Assembly (NCBI RefSeq): GCF_001695625.1
Contig: NZ_MBPN01000006.1
Coordinates: forward strand, 34,221 to 98,220
From: Pseudomonas defluvii
Lineage (GTDB): Bacteria; Pseudomonadota; Gammaproteobacteria; Pseudomonadales; Pseudomonadaceae
DNA length: 64,000 nt
Reading direction: 5' to 3'
Shown in pieces: positions 37,934-47,394 of this stretch. Made by a program: the position numbers and the translations under genes. The notes under the pieces are model-generated. The model saw nothing but the letters and a program-made list of their open reading frames with translations. It had not been told where the DNA came from and made no database searches. How positions within the stretch are numbered: the first letter of the stretch is position 1; each line of letters opens with the position of its first letter.

Positions 37934-38871
37934 GGGTGACCGGCCTCGCCATAAACAGCCTTGAGGATCTCACCGGCCCCCTGCTTGAGCAGGTCTTCGG
38001 CGACCCGAACACCCAGCGCCTCGGCATCGGCGCGTGGCGCACGCGCTTCGGCGTTGAGCAACGTGCCACCGCTGGGTTGACCTACCAGGCCGCGCAGCCA
38101 TAGCTGATCACCTTCAAGCACGGCATAACAGGCAATCGGTACCTGACAACCGCCGTTGAGGTGCTTGTTCAACGCCCGCTCGGCGCTGACACGGTCGGCG
38201 GTGTCGCGATGGTGCAGCGGCGCCAGCAACGCATGGATTTCACTGTCGGCACTGCGGCATTCGATACCTACGGCACCTTGGCCGCCGGCGGGCAGGCTGT
38301 CATCGACACTGATGGTAGAGCTGATACGGTCTTCAAAGCCGAGGCGGATCAAGCCGGCAGCCGCCAGGATGATCGCGTCGTACTCACCCGCATCGAGCTT
38401 GGCCAGGCGGGTATTGACGTTGCCCCGCAGGAAGCGGATTTGCAGGTCGGGGCGACGCGCCAGCAACTGTGCCTGACGGCGCAGGCTGGAGGTACCGACC
38501 ACGCTGCCCGCCGGCAGGCTTTCGAGGTTTGGGAAGGTATTGGAAACAAACGCGTCGCGCGGGTCTTCGCGCTCGCAGATGCAATACAGGCCCAGGCCTT
38601 CGGGGAAGTCCATGGGCACGTCTTTCATCGAGTGCACCGCAATGTCGGCTTCGCGCTCAAGCAGTGCAGTTTCCAGTTCCTTGACGAACAGGCCCTTGCC
38701 GCCAATCTTCGACAGCGGCGAGTCAAGCAGCTTGTCACCGCGGCTGACCATTGGCACCAGCGTCACCAGCAGGCCGGGATGGGCTTCCTCTAGACGGGCT
38801 TTGACATATTCAGCCTGCCAGAGGGCAAGGGCACTTTTGCGGGTGGCAATGCGGATTTCGCGAGTGGACAT
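37930..38871 (-). CDS. hemC: porphobilinogen deaminase (hydroxymethylbilane synthase)
   Basis: 313 residues: [85 protein letters not shown], and the cysteine in [12 protein letters not shown] that carries the dipyrromethane cofactor. It is the first haem gene of the operon hemC-hemD-hemX-hemY, 118 bases downstream of algR on the same strand. Confidence 0.97.
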   Translation of the reverse strand: MSTREIRIATRKSALALWQAEYVKARLEEAHPGLLVTLVPMVSRGDKLLDSPLSKIGGKGLFVKELETALLEREADIAVHSMKDVPMDFPEGLGLYCICEREDPRDAFVSNTFPNLESLPAGSVVGTSSLRRQAQLLARRPDLQIRFLRGNVNTRLAKLDAGEYDAIILAAAGLIRLGFEDRISSTISVDDSLPAGGQGAVGIECRSADSEIHALLAPLHHRDTADRVSAERALNKHLNGGCQVPIACYAVLEGDQLWLRGLVGQPSGGTLLNAEARAPRADAEALGVRVAEDLLKQGAGEILKAVYGEAGHP

Positions 38872-38989
38872 GGAACGATCCGTACGAGAGAGTTGCTACG
38901 GATGATAACAGCTCAGTCCAACGCGCTAGCAGATCTAAATCATCGGATAAGGTCGCCGTCCTTGGCACGATTCGCTCCAGCACTGTCCT

Positions 38990-39736
38990 TTAGAGCTGCT
39001 GCATCATCTTGCGCACGCCCGCCACATGCCGACGGCTGACCACCAGCGCATCGCCATTGAGCCCTTTCAGATAAAGCTGGAAATGCCCTAGCGGCGTGCG
39101 CTGCAGGCGTTCGATACGGTTACGCGCGACCAACGCATTGCGGTGGATACGGACAAAGCGGTCACCGAACTCATCCTCAAGGGCCTTGAGTGGTTCATCC
39201 AGCAAGACTTCGCCGGACTCATGGCGCAGGGTGACGTATTTGTGATCGGCGATGAAGTAAATGACTTGATCCAGCGGGATCATTTCGATGCCTTTGCGGG
39301 TTCTCGCACTGATATGACTGCGAGGCCCGATGCCGCTCTCAGCGGCCGGGCGCGTCAACGCCGCCAACTGCACCCGGCTGGGACGCTCGGCCCTGCGCAA
39401 GCTGTCCCGCAACTCCTCGGCGCGTACCGGCTTGATCAGGCAGCCCAGGGTACTGTCTTTGAATACGTTTACCGCGAACTCATCATCCGCCGTACAGAAC
39501 ACCACCGCCGGTGGTGCTTCACGCTCGCACAAGCGACCTGCCACCTGCAGGCCATCCAGGCCTGGCATACGAATGTCGAGCAGGACGACATCAGGTTTAA
39601 GGCTGTCGATCAGTGCCAGGGCCTCTTCACCATTGGTGGCGCTAGGCTCCAGCACGGTATAGCCCTCAAGCTCGCCGAGCATGCGGCTCAAGCGTTCGCG
39701 GGCTTGGGGTTCGTCATCAACGATCAGGACATTCAT
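38990..39736 (-). CDS. algR: LytTR-type response regulator AlgR
   Basis: 248 residues from MNVLIVDDEP, the same length as P. aeruginosa AlgR; 11 codons of open frame upstream are not used by homologues. A receiver domain with phosphoacceptor Asp54 (VVLLDIRMPGLDG) and lysine in CLIKPVRAEELRD is followed by a LytTR DNA-binding domain (IYFIADHKYVTLRHESGEVLLDEPLKALEDEF, FVRIHRNALVARNRI). In P. aeruginosa it controls alginate, type IV pili and rhamnolipid genes and is paired with the kinase gene algZ (fimS). No algZ is present here: argH follows at once. Confidence 0.96.
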   Translation of the reverse strand: MNVLIVDDEPQARERLSRMLGELEGYTVLEPSATNGEEALALIDSLKPDVVLLDIRMPGLDGLQVAGRLCEREAPPAVVFCTADDEFAVNVFKDSTLGCLIKPVRAEELRDSLRRAERPSRVQLAALTRPAAESGIGPRSHISARTRKGIEMIPLDQVIYFIADHKYVTLRHESGEVLLDEPLKALEDEFGDRFVRIHRNALVARNRIERLQRTPLGHFQLYLKGLNGDALVVSRRHVAGVRKMMQQL

Positions 39737-40061
39737 ATTGCGCTGGATTCCTGCGTGAGTCTCGCACAAGGATAGCGTAGACAGGTGAAGTGACGACCGT
39801 CACGGCGATCCACGCTCAGACTCGCACGATGGCTAAAAATTCACTGGGTCGGCAGTAAAGATGCCAATCCTCAGTCCAACTGTAGACGGTTGCCGGAACG
39901 CTGCCGTTCATTCGCCAAATATCCTGTCAAGAACACACCTTCAACGGCGACAGCCAGAACCTCGATCACCCATTTATGCCGACCGCCGAACGCCGTCAAT
40001 GCTGCCAATCCTGCTATTATCGGCGCCACTTTTCCCGTTCACGCCTTCAACGAGCGAATCC
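39737..40061. promoter_or_regulatory. divergent algR-argH intergenic region
   Basis: 325 bases without a convincing gene. It must hold the promoters of algR and argH. An open frame runs through it into argH, but the codons upstream of 40062 look non-coding. I see no kinase remnant recognisable by eye. Confidence 0.5.
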
Positions 40062-41456
40062 ATGAGCACTGACAAGACCAACCAGTCCTGGGGCGGCCGC
40101 TTCAGTGAGCCCGTCGACGCTTTCGTCGCCCGCTTCACCGCTTCCGTCAACTTCGACCAGCGCCTGTATCGCCACGACATCATGGGTTCGATCGCCCACG
40201 CCACCATGTTGGCGAAGGTCGGCGTTCTCACCGATGCCGAGCGCGACAGCATCATCGACGGGCTGAAAACCATCCAGAGCGAAATCGAAGCCGGCAACTT
40301 CGACTGGCGCATCGACCTCGAAGACGTTCACATGAACATCGAGGCGCGCCTGACCGATCGCATCGGGATCACCGGCAAGAAGCTGCACACCGGGCGTAGC
40401 CGTAACGACCAGGTTGCCACCGATATCCGCCTGTGGCTGCGTGACGAAATCGACCTGATCCTCGCTGAGATCACCCGCCTGCAACAAGGCCTGCTGGAGC
40501 AAGCCGAGCGCGAAGCGGAAACCATCATGCCGGGCTTCACGCACCTGCAGACCGCGCAACCAGTGACCTTCGGCCACCACCTGCTGGCCTGGTTCGAGAT
40601 GCTCAGCCGTGACTACGAGCGCCTGGTCGACTGCCGCAAGCGCACCAACCGCATGCCGCTGGGCAGTGCCGCACTGGCCGGTACCACCTACCCGATCGAC
40701 CGTGAACTGACCTGCCAACTGCTGGGCTTTGAAGCCGTGGCCGGCAACTCGCTGGACGGCGTCTCTGACCGCGACTTCGCCATTGAATTCTGCGCTGCCG
40801 CCAGCCTGGCGATGATGCACCTGTCGCGCTTCTCCGAAGAGCTGGTGCTGTGGACCAGTGCGCAATTCCAGTTCATCGACCTGCCTGACCGCTTCTGCAC
40901 CGGCAGCTCGATCATGCCGCAAAAGAAAAACCCGGACGTGCCAGAGCTGGTGCGCGGTAAGAGCGGCCGTGTATTCGGCGCCCTGACCGGCCTGCTGACC
41001 CTGATGAAAGGCCAGCCACTGGCCTACAACAAGGACAACCAGGAAGACAAAGAGCCGCTGTTCGACGCCGCCGACACCCTGCGCGACTCGCTGCGGGCCT
41101 TCGCCGACATGATCCCGGCCATCAAGCCGCGTCATGCGATCATGCGCGAAGCCGCACTGCGCGGCTTCTCCACCGCCACCGACCTGGCTGATTACCTGGT
41201 ACGGCGCGGCCTGCCGTTCCGTGACTGCCACGAAATCGTCGGCCATGCAGTGAAATACGGCGTCGACACCGGCAAGGACCTGGCGGAAATGAGCCTGGAC
41301 GAACTGCGCCAGTTCAGCGACCAGATCGAGCAAGACGTATTTGCCGTCCTGACCCTGGAAGGCTCGGTCAACGCCCGTAACCACATTGGCGGTACCGCTC
41401 CAGCCCAGGTACGGGCTGCGGTGCAACGCGGCAAGGCCCTGCTGGCCAGCCGTTAA
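40062..41456 (+). CDS. argH: argininosuccinate lyase
   Basis: 464 residues from [19 protein letters not shown]. The fumarase/aspartase superfamily signature [16 protein letters not shown] is present, and the upstream conserved regions [25 protein letters not shown] and [15 protein letters not shown] complete the active site. It is the last step of arginine synthesis. A hairpin terminator follows within 10 bases. Confidence 0.98.
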   Translation: MSTDKTNQSWGGRFSEPVDAFVARFTASVNFDQRLYRHDIMGSIAHATMLAKVGVLTDAERDSIIDGLKTIQSEIEAGNFDWRIDLEDVHMNIEARLTDRIGITGKKLHTGRSRNDQVATDIRLWLRDEIDLILAEITRLQQGLLEQAEREAETIMPGFTHLQTAQPVTFGHHLLAWFEMLSRDYERLVDCRKRTNRMPLGSAALAGTTYPIDRELTCQLLGFEAVAGNSLDGVSDRDFAIEFCAAASLAMMHLSRFSEELVLWTSAQFQFIDLPDRFCTGSSIMPQKKNPDVPELVRGKSGRVFGALTGLLTLMKGQPLAYNKDNQEDKEPLFDAADTLRDSLRAFADMIPAIKPRHAIMREAALRGFSTATDLADYLVRRGLPFRDCHEIVGHAVKYGVDTGKDLAEMSLDELRQFSDQIEQDVFAVLTLEGSVNARNHIGGTAPAQVRAAVQRGKALLASR

Positions 41457-41464
41457 GCCTCGAT

Positions 41465-41497
41465 ACAGGCTCACCGGGCAGCACGGCGAGCCTGTTT
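41465..41497. terminator. terminator between argH and the GST gene
   Basis: The arms ACAGGCTC-A-CCG and CGG-C-GAGCCTGT (one mismatch) enclose a short loop, followed by TTTC on the plus strand. It is positioned to serve both convergent genes. Confidence 0.65.
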
Positions 41498-41501
41498 CAA
41501 C

Positions 41502-42164
41502 TCAGCGCTTGCCGCTGCGAATCATCTCGAGGAAGGCGGGCATCTGCGCTTCCTTGTCCGCTGCGATCTTCTGCACATGCGGGCTCTCCTTGAGCCGGGC
41601 GAACAGCGCCTTGGCCTGCGGGAAGTCTTCCAGCAAGTCCTGACCAAATATCTTGAGGCCGACACCGCGCGCCAGATCGACACTGTAGAAGAAATACAGG
41701 TCGGCCAGGGTCAGCGTGTTACCAGCAACGTAAGGCGAGAACACGCCGTTGCGCTTGAGGGTATCGAGCCCCGCCAACAGTTCGCGCTTGGCCTTTTCCT
41801 TGATGACCGCATCCACCTGCATGCCGAAAAACGCCTCGGGGTAACAAGCTCGCGCCGGCAGTTCGATATACAGCTCGATTTCCTTGGCCAGCTCGCGCAC
41901 CTTGGCACGCGCATAGGCCTCGGCAGGCAGCAAGGCATGCTCAGGATGCACCTGCTCGATGTACTCGAGGATCACGCTGGTCTCACTGATAAAGCCGTGC
42001 TCGGTTTCCAGTACCGGGACCTTGCCGCATGGGCTGATCTGCAGAGCGTCATCGCTCTGGCCGCCGTTGAACAGTACCTCGTCAAAGGGCAGGCCCTTTT
42101 CCAGCAGTGCCAGTTTGACCATGTTGTAGTAGTTGCTGACTGCAAAACCATGAAGCTTGAGCAT
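41502..42164 (-). CDS. glutathione S-transferase family protein
   Basis: 220 residues. The N-terminal thioredoxin-like domain reads LKLHGFAVSNYYNMVKLALLEKGLPFDEVLF, with the glutathione-binding CGKVPVLETEHGFISETSVILEYIE segment, followed by a helical C-terminal domain (AGNTLTLADLYFFYSVDLA). The active residue is probably Ser9/Asn10 or Tyr11 of the SNYY motif. Substrate unknown. It is alone on the minus strand between argH and a small hypothetical gene. Confidence 0.9.
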   Translation of the reverse strand: MLKLHGFAVSNYYNMVKLALLEKGLPFDEVLFNGGQSDDALQISPCGKVPVLETEHGFISETSVILEYIEQVHPEHALLPAEAYARAKVRELAKEIELYIELPARACYPEAFFGMQVDAVIKEKAKRELLAGLDTLKRNGVFSPYVAGNTLTLADLYFFYSVDLARGVGLKIFGQDLLEDFPQAKALFARLKESPHVQKIAADKEAQMPAFLEMIRSGKR

Positions 42165-42308
42165 GAAAACAGCCTCCAGGCCGTAAGGAGTTGGCGCGGG
42201 GTGTTATAGAACGATTGGCCCGGGCTGACCAGCATCATGGATAGTGTCGATACTGCGACATGACCTGTGCGCTCATGGCAAACTGCAGGCTCAACGCGAG
42301 GAATCACC

Positions 42309-42596
42309 ATGAGCGAACAGAACAAAATCGACAGCGACGACGAAGAAACCTTCGCCGAAGCCACCCTGACCCAAGCCATCGAGAACCAGATCGAGTCCGG
42401 TGAGCCGCCGGCCGCCAAGGCGGCTTTCAACAAGCTGACACTGGTGGGCTATGAGCGCGAAGACATCCTCAACCTGATGGCTCATGTGCTGGCTGTCGAG
42501 ATTGACGCCATGCTCGATGAAGACCGTGCATTCAACACCGAATGGTACGAAACTGCACTGCGCGCACTGCCCGAACTACCGCCGGAAAAAGACTGA
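42309..42596 (+). CDS. conserved small acidic protein of unknown function
   Basis: 95 residues from MSEQNKIDSDDEETFAE; the ATG at 42309 follows a GAGG motif, and 14 codons upstream are discarded. The body is helical and acidic (IESGEPPAAKAAFNKLTLVGYEREDILNLMAHVLAVEIDAMLDEDRAF). I recognise it only as a conserved Pseudomonas protein. The PAAKAAFNKLTLVGYEREDILNLMA stretch suggests a small helix-turn-helix or protein-interaction module, which is inference. Confidence 0.75.
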   Translation: MSEQNKIDSDDEETFAEATLTQAIENQIESGEPPAAKAAFNKLTLVGYEREDILNLMAHVLAVEIDAMLDEDRAFNTEWYETALRALPELPPEKD

Positions 42597-42665
42597 ACTA
42601 CACTCCAAATCCAGGCATCAGTTACCAAGGTGCCAACCGCAAATTCAGGAAATGTCGGAGTACCT

Positions 42666-42914
42666 ATGTCATTTACCCCCGAGTTGGTTGCCGAACTGGA
42701 AATACTTGCACTGTTCAACCTGGCCAATACCCAGGAAGGCCTGAAAATTCACACCAAGACGGCAGCGCCTCAAGCCATTGCCGCCGCGAAACGCCTGCAT
42801 GACAAGGAACTGATCACCCAACCCGATGGCGGTTACCTGACCAGCCTGGGCCTGGACGCCGCCGAGCATGCACAGCAGCTGCTGACCATCCTTAACGTGA
42901 CCGAAACAGCCTGA
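42666..42914 (+). CDS. TIGR02647 family protein
   Basis: 82 residues, MSFTPELVAELEILALFNLANTQEGLKIH, the typical start of TIGR02647, a small Pseudomonas/Vibrio family of unknown function. The compact helical domain (AAPQAIAAAKRLHDKELITQPDGGYLTSLG) resembles a winged-helix half, so DNA binding is possible but unproven. It follows the previous small gene by 69 bases. Confidence 0.85.
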   Translation: MSFTPELVAELEILALFNLANTQEGLKIHTKTAAPQAIAAAKRLHDKELITQPDGGYLTSLGLDAAEHAQQLLTILNVTETA

Positions 42915-43114
42915 ATACCCGCCGACACCTTCACCGGCAAGCCTCACGCGCCAGCGTCTTGCACGACCTTCGGGCCGTACACGACGCTGCACCGCCCACG
43001 AAAAAATGGCGTCAAAAACCAAATACGGCTTAAACCGACTGCATTACTAGGGCTAAACTCGCCAGTGCTAACTGACGTTCCCTTGTCGAGCCTGTAGGCC
43101 GGTTTGAATCCATA

Positions 43115-45952
43115 ATGAACCACCCCTATGAAATCCGCCCGGACCTGGATGCAGGCATCGACCGCAAGGTGCTCAATCAGTTGCGCGCGCGTTTTCTGCG
43201 CCTGAACGAAGGTCGCCTGGCACGCGCAATGGACGGTTTGTCGAGCAGACAGCAACTCGTCCTTAACCTGCTACCGCTGCTCTTCCACGTCAATCACCCA
43301 CTGTTTCCCGGCTATGTCTCAGGCTCTACCCCAGCGGGTGTCTCCGGTTACGAGCCCGATGCACAGCAGCTGACTGAAGCGCAGCGCCTGACGCGCTCGT
43401 TCAGCTACCGGCCTCGCCACGGCAACCCGCCACGCCCCATTCATGGGCTATTCCTGATGGGCAGCCTCGGCACCCTGGCCCAAGCCGAACAAAGCGACAT
43501 GGATGTGTGGGTATGCCACGCTTGCGACCTGGACGACACCGCCCTGGCCGAGCTGCGCAAGAAGTGCACGTTGCTGGAGATCTGGGCCGCCAGCCAGGGC
43601 GCCGAAGCACACATGTTCCTGATCGACCCGCAGCGATTTGTTCAGGGCGAACGCAACACCAGGCTCAGTTCGGAAGATTGCGGCACCACTCAGCATTACC
43701 TGCTACTTGATGAGTTCTACCGCACCGCCATCTGGCTGGCCGGCCGCACACCGCTTTGGTGGCTGGTACCTGTGCACGAAGAAGCGCGCTATGCCGAATT
43801 CACCCGCACGCTGCTGTCCAAACGGTTTGTCCGCGAAGAAGAGGTTCTGGATCTTGGCCATCTGGCCCATATCCCGGCCGGCGAGTTCATCGGTGCCGGG
43901 CTCTGGCAGTTGTACAAAGGGATTGAGTCGCCCTACAAATCTGTACTTAAACTGCTACTGACCGAAGCCTATGCCAGCGAGCATCCACAGGTACACTGCC
44001 TCAGCCTGCAGTTCAAACAGGCCGTGTTCGCCAACCGCCTGGACCCAGACGAACTCGACCCCTACGTGATGGTTTACCGGCGCATCGAGCGCTACCTGAA
44101 GGCCAGCGGCGACAGCCAACGGCTGGAGCTGGTGCGACGCAGCCTGTACCTGAAGGTCAACAAGAAACTCAGCAACCTGGCACGCCAGCGCGTGAGTGGC
44201 TGGCAACGCGAGCAGCTTGCACGCCTTTGCCAGGAATGGGGTTGGGACGAACGCCAATTGGCCCTGCTCGACAGCCGCAGCCAATGGAAAGTTCGTCAGG
44301 TCGAGAGCGAGCGGCGGGTGCTGGTCGATGAGTTGAACTACGGCTACCGCTTTCTCAACCAGTTCGCACGCAGCCAACAGGCGAGCAATCGCATCGACCA
44401 ACGCGACCTCAACGTGCTTGGCCGACGCTTGCATGCAGCTTTCGGGCGCCGGGCCGGCAAAGTCGACTTCATCAACCCAGGCGTGGCCCCTGACCTGGCC
44501 GAAGACACCCTGACGCTGGTCCAATCAAGTACCGGCAACGCACCGGAGCGGGTTCAATGGACACTCTACAGCGGCAACCTCGGCCCACAGGAGTGGGAGC
44601 ACTTCGCCCCGATCAAACGGTGCCGCGGGTTGCTTGAACTGCTGACCTGGGCCCATCGCAATGGCGTGATCGACAGCAGTACGCGGCTAGCGCTGTATCC
44701 AGGCAGCAGCGACCTGAGCGAGTACGAGCTGTTCAACCTGCTCGGCAGCCTGCAGCACAGCGTAGCCCTGCCACTGCCCCGTGTCAGTGAGGAACGCCTG
44801 CTGCAACCCAGCGTAGCCGAGGAGGTACTGTTGCTGGTGAATGTCGGCATCGACCCACTGCGCCAACACCGCGACCTGAACATCCTGATGACCACCGAGC
44901 GTACCGACTCGCTGAGCTACGCTGGCGTGCGCGAGAACCTGGTACTGACCCTCGACCAGGTCACACTCAACAGTTGGAACGAAGTGCAGGTTCAACGCTA
45001 TGACGGCGAACATGCCCTGCTGCGCTGCCTGCGCGATTACCTGAGCAGCCTTGAGCGCGGCGCACCTGCGCCACGCTTGAGGGTACGCTGCTTCTGTCAT
45101 AACCGGGCCCAGGCCATTGCCCTGCGTGTCGAAGAAGTGTTCATGAGCGCTCAGGCACTCCTTGAGCAACCCCTCGAGTACCGCTACCTGATTCAGGTTC
45201 AGCAGCATACCCACGTGCTCAACCTGCAACCTGGCGCAACCGAAATAGCCACACTGAACGACCACGCGGCCCTTATGGCGTATCTGGGCCAGGAGCGGAG
45301 CAGTTACAGCCACCTGCACCTGGATGCCAATGCACTGCAGGAGCATGACCTGGCACAAGTGCTTGCGCTTGGCCAGCCGCACGCCCTTCAGGTGTTCTAC
45401 CGCCTGTGGGATGACTGGGCCGATGTCTACGTGCTGGATGAGCATAACGTGTTGTGGCAGCAACGCCTGCCGATGCATGACGAGAGCAGCCTGCTGCTGC
45501 CCTTGCAGCGCTTTTTGCAGGCGGTGGTTTTTCGTCAGAACGCGCGTCGGCCACTGGCGCAAGGCTCGCTGGCAATCCATTACTACCAGATTATGCCCTC
45601 GGGCGGAGGCCGCGCGCGCCGGGTCGAACCCCGCCCCGCGCCACAGGACAGCAGCGGCAGGTTTTTCTACGACGTACAGGCGATCCTACAGACGAGCGCA
45701 ACCGAGTCAGCCCACGTCACGCTGTACTGTAATCAAAAGGAATTTTCAGCGCTCGACCATGGCGACCAACTGTATGCCATGGTTGCGCGCGAGATCGTCG
45801 AGCAGCGCCGTGAAGCTGCGCCCTACCGCTGCTACATCACTGACCTGGACCTCTCCGACCTGCTCGCTGAAAGCCCAGGTTCAAGCATCCGCTACCTGCG
45901 CTACAAGGACGAACTGGAGGCGCGCCTGAACGACGCCATGGCCCTGCTCTAA
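43115..45952 (+). CDS. cyaA: class I adenylate cyclase
   Basis: 945 residues of the enterobacterial-type class I enzyme. The catalytic N-terminal half contains LFLMGSLGTLAQAEQSDMDVWVCH, with the GS and DxD metal-binding residues of a nucleotidyltransferase fold; LWQLYKGIESPYKSVLKLLLTEAY is also family-specific. The C-terminal half is the regulatory domain. It makes cAMP, which in pseudomonads acts through Vfr/Crp. The gene stands alone, converging on rnk. Confidence 0.95.
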   Translation: MNHPYEIRPDLDAGIDRKVLNQLRARFLRLNEGRLARAMDGLSSRQQLVLNLLPLLFHVNHPLFPGYVSGSTPAGVSGYEPDAQQLTEAQRLTRSFSYRPRHGNPPRPIHGLFLMGSLGTLAQAEQSDMDVWVCHACDLDDTALAELRKKCTLLEIWAASQGAEAHMFLIDPQRFVQGERNTRLSSEDCGTTQHYLLLDEFYRTAIWLAGRTPLWWLVPVHEEARYAEFTRTLLSKRFVREEEVLDLGHLAHIPAGEFIGAGLWQLYKGIESPYKSVLKLLLTEAYASEHPQVHCLSLQFKQAVFANRLDPDELDPYVMVYRRIERYLKASGDSQRLELVRRSLYLKVNKKLSNLARQRVSGWQREQLARLCQEWGWDERQLALLDSRSQWKVRQVESERRVLVDELNYGYRFLNQFARSQQASNRIDQRDLNVLGRRLHAAFGRRAGKVDFINPGVAPDLAEDTLTLVQSSTGNAPERVQWTLYSGNLGPQEWEHFAPIKRCRGLLELLTWAHRNGVIDSSTRLALYPGSSDLSEYELFNLLGSLQHSVALPLPRVSEERLLQPSVAEEVLLLVNVGIDPLRQHRDLNILMTTERTDSLSYAGVRENLVLTLDQVTLNSWNEVQVQRYDGEHALLRCLRDYLSSLERGAPAPRLRVRCFCHNRAQAIALRVEEVFMSAQALLEQPLEYRYLIQVQQHTHVLNLQPGATEIATLNDHAALMAYLGQERSSYSHLHLDANALQEHDLAQVLALGQPHALQVFYRLWDDWADVYVLDEHNVLWQQRLPMHDESSLLLPLQRFLQAVVFRQNARRPLAQGSLAIHYYQIMPSGGGRARRVEPRPAPQDSSGRFFYDVQAILQTSATESAHVTLYCNQKEFSALDHGDQLYAMVAREIVEQRREAAPYRCYITDLDLSDLLAESPGSSIRYLRYKDELEARLNDAMALL

Positions 45953-45959
45953 GACAGGC

Positions 45960-46370
45960 TCAGAGGTCAAAGTCACCAGCGGCTTCCGGCTGGTACTCAA
46001 CCTCCAGCAGCTTGAGCTTGAGGGTCTTGCCGCCCGGTGCTGGCCAATCGATCTGCTCGCCGACCGACAGGCCCAGCAATGCGCAGCCAATCGGCGCCAG
46101 GATCGATACGCTGCCTTCGGCACCCGCATCCTTCGGGTAGACCAGGGTCAGGTGATAGTCCTTGCCACTGGCTTCCTCACGGCAATGCACGCGGGAGTTC
46201 ATGGTCACCACACCGGCCGGGACCTCCTCGTGACCGACCACCTGCTCGGCGCGGTCCAGCTCGTCCTGCAAGGCGAGCACACCCGGCACGTTTTCGTCGA
46301 GGCTATCGATCAAACGCTCAAGACGTTGTACGTCCAATCGGGTGAGGATAAGGGAAGGCTTGGTGCTCAT
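45960..46370 (-). CDS. rnk: nucleoside diphosphate kinase regulator Rnk
   Basis: 136 residues: a short N-terminal helical segment (TRLDVQRLERLIDSLDENVPGVLALQDELDRAEQV) and a C-terminal GreA/GreB-like FKBP domain (VTMNSRVHCREEASGKDYHLTLVYPKDAGAEGSVSILAPIGCALLGLSVGEQIDWPAPGGK). Rnk binds RNA polymerase near the secondary channel and influences Ndk levels and, in P. aeruginosa, alginate synthesis. It lies 7 bases from the end of cyaA. Confidence 0.94.
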   Translation of the reverse strand: MSTKPSLILTRLDVQRLERLIDSLDENVPGVLALQDELDRAEQVVGHEEVPAGVVTMNSRVHCREEASGKDYHLTLVYPKDAGAEGSVSILAPIGCALLGLSVGEQIDWPAPGGKTLKLKLLEVEYQPEAAGDFDL

Positions 46371-46402
46371 GATCCAGTCAGACTCCTTTTTCTAGGCGAT
46401 AT

Positions 46403-46434
46403 AAAGAAAAACCCCGCCCAAGGGCGGGGTTTTC
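46403..46434 (-). terminator. intrinsic terminator after the cyaY-DUF1289 unit
   Basis: AAACCCCGCCC and GGGCGGGGTTT form an 11-bp stem with a two-base AA apex; the unpaired loop must therefore open some pairs. On the minus strand it ends in TTTTTCTTTAT, so it reads best for the DUF1289 transcript and isolates rnk. Confidence 0.85.
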
Positions 46435-46514
46435 AGGAATTCGGCAGTGCCGATATACGTTCGACACTACCACAGCCCGGCAAATACACAAGAGGGGAGG
46501 CAGGCAGCCCTGGC

Positions 46515-46736
46515 TCAGCGAGCCTCGGCCTGGGTGCGCCGGGCACCTGCTTCGCGGCAAATCTGACGACGCTGCTCGTCATCCGCCGAACGCCACTGGC
46601 GAATATCCTCGACATGCCGGAAACAACCCAGGCAGACCTTCTGCTCATCGAGCCGGCACAGGCTGATACACGGCGAAGGCACCGCCGGGCTGACATTGCT
46701 GTACAGCGGCTTGGCCGGTTTGCTGGCAACACTCAT
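46515..46736 (-). CDS. DUF1289 family small protein
   Basis: 73 residues from [15 protein letters not shown], beginning one base after the cyaY stop. The DUF1289 core [39 protein letters not shown] has four conserved cysteines (C-x3-C, C-x2-C), likely an iron-sulfur or zinc site. Function is not established. The link with cyaY fits an iron-sulfur connection. Confidence 0.88.
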   Translation of the reverse strand: MSVASKPAKPLYSNVSPAVPSPCISLCRLDEQKVCLGCFRHVEDIRQWRSADDEQRRQICREAGARRTQAEAR

Positions 46737-46737
46737 T

Positions 46738-47070
46738 TCAAATCTCGTCGAAGTCGAGCTTCTCGCCAGACTGCTCAAAGACGATGCGCACCAGCATTTC
46801 GCCCAACAGTTCGTCAGTGGTATCGCACATCCACTTCTTGCTTTCCGGGTCGTAGTCGAAATGGAAACCGCCGCTACGGGCAGCCAGCCACAGCTGACGC
46901 AAAGGCTCCTGCCGGCTGAAGATCAACTGGCTGCCATTATCGAACTTGATGGTCAGGACACCGGCCGAATTTTCCATGTCCAGGTCCAGGCCGCTTTCGT
47001 CGAACAGGTCTTCCAGCGCCTGCTGGGTGGCATCGACCAGGTCATGAAAACGTGCTTCGCTCAAACTCAT
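46738..47070 (-). CDS. cyaY: frataxin homologue CyaY
   Basis: 110 residues with the frataxin fold: acidic first helix ([30 protein letters not shown]) forming the iron-binding ridge, then the strands [37 protein letters not shown]. It modulates iron delivery to the IscS/IscU cluster assembly machine. Divergent from lptM. Confidence 0.96.
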   Translation of the reverse strand: MSLSEARFHDLVDATQQALEDLFDESGLDLDMENSAGVLTIKFDNGSQLIFSRQEPLRQLWLAARSGGFHFDYDPESKKWMCDTTDELLGEMLVRIVFEQSGEKLDFDEI

Positions 47071-47247
47071 TGCAAGAACCTCGAAATTTTCTGCTCACGC
47101 GCAAGCCGGGCACGATACGAGGCCAGCGCGACGAATGCAAAGGATACCGACCACCGCCCCTGTCCGATGGCGGGCAAGCCACATAGGCAAGGCGCTGGGC
47201 GCTCGGTATACTCGGGCGCAATACTGCTTATTTCAAAGGATTTCGCC

Positions 47248-47385
47248 ATGAAGCGCCTGATCTCCTCCCTCGCGGCGCTCGTCGCGGTTGCCTGCCTCGT
47301 CTCCGCCTGTGGTCAAAAGGGTCCTCTGTACCTGCCTGACGACAGCAAAGATGGCAAAAAATCGCAATCGCACCAGCACCAATAA
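47248..47385 (+). CDS. lptM: LptM, lipoprotein assisting the LPS translocon
   Basis: 45 residues, too short for most gene callers. [21 protein letters not shown] is a lipoprotein signal with the lipidated cysteine at 21, and the next residues [11 protein letters not shown] are the family signature. In E. coli LptM (YifL) helps LptD-LptE mature. It starts behind AAAGGA and ends 9 bases before lysA, the usual lptM-lysA-dapF order. Confidence 0.93.
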   Translation: MKRLISSLAALVAVACLVSACGQKGPLYLPDDSKDGKKSQSHQHQ

Positions 47386-47394
47386 GGGAATCCC

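Noticed and set aside
40047..41474. 475-codon open frame opposite argH
   Set aside because: Antisense shadow of argininosuccinate lyase.
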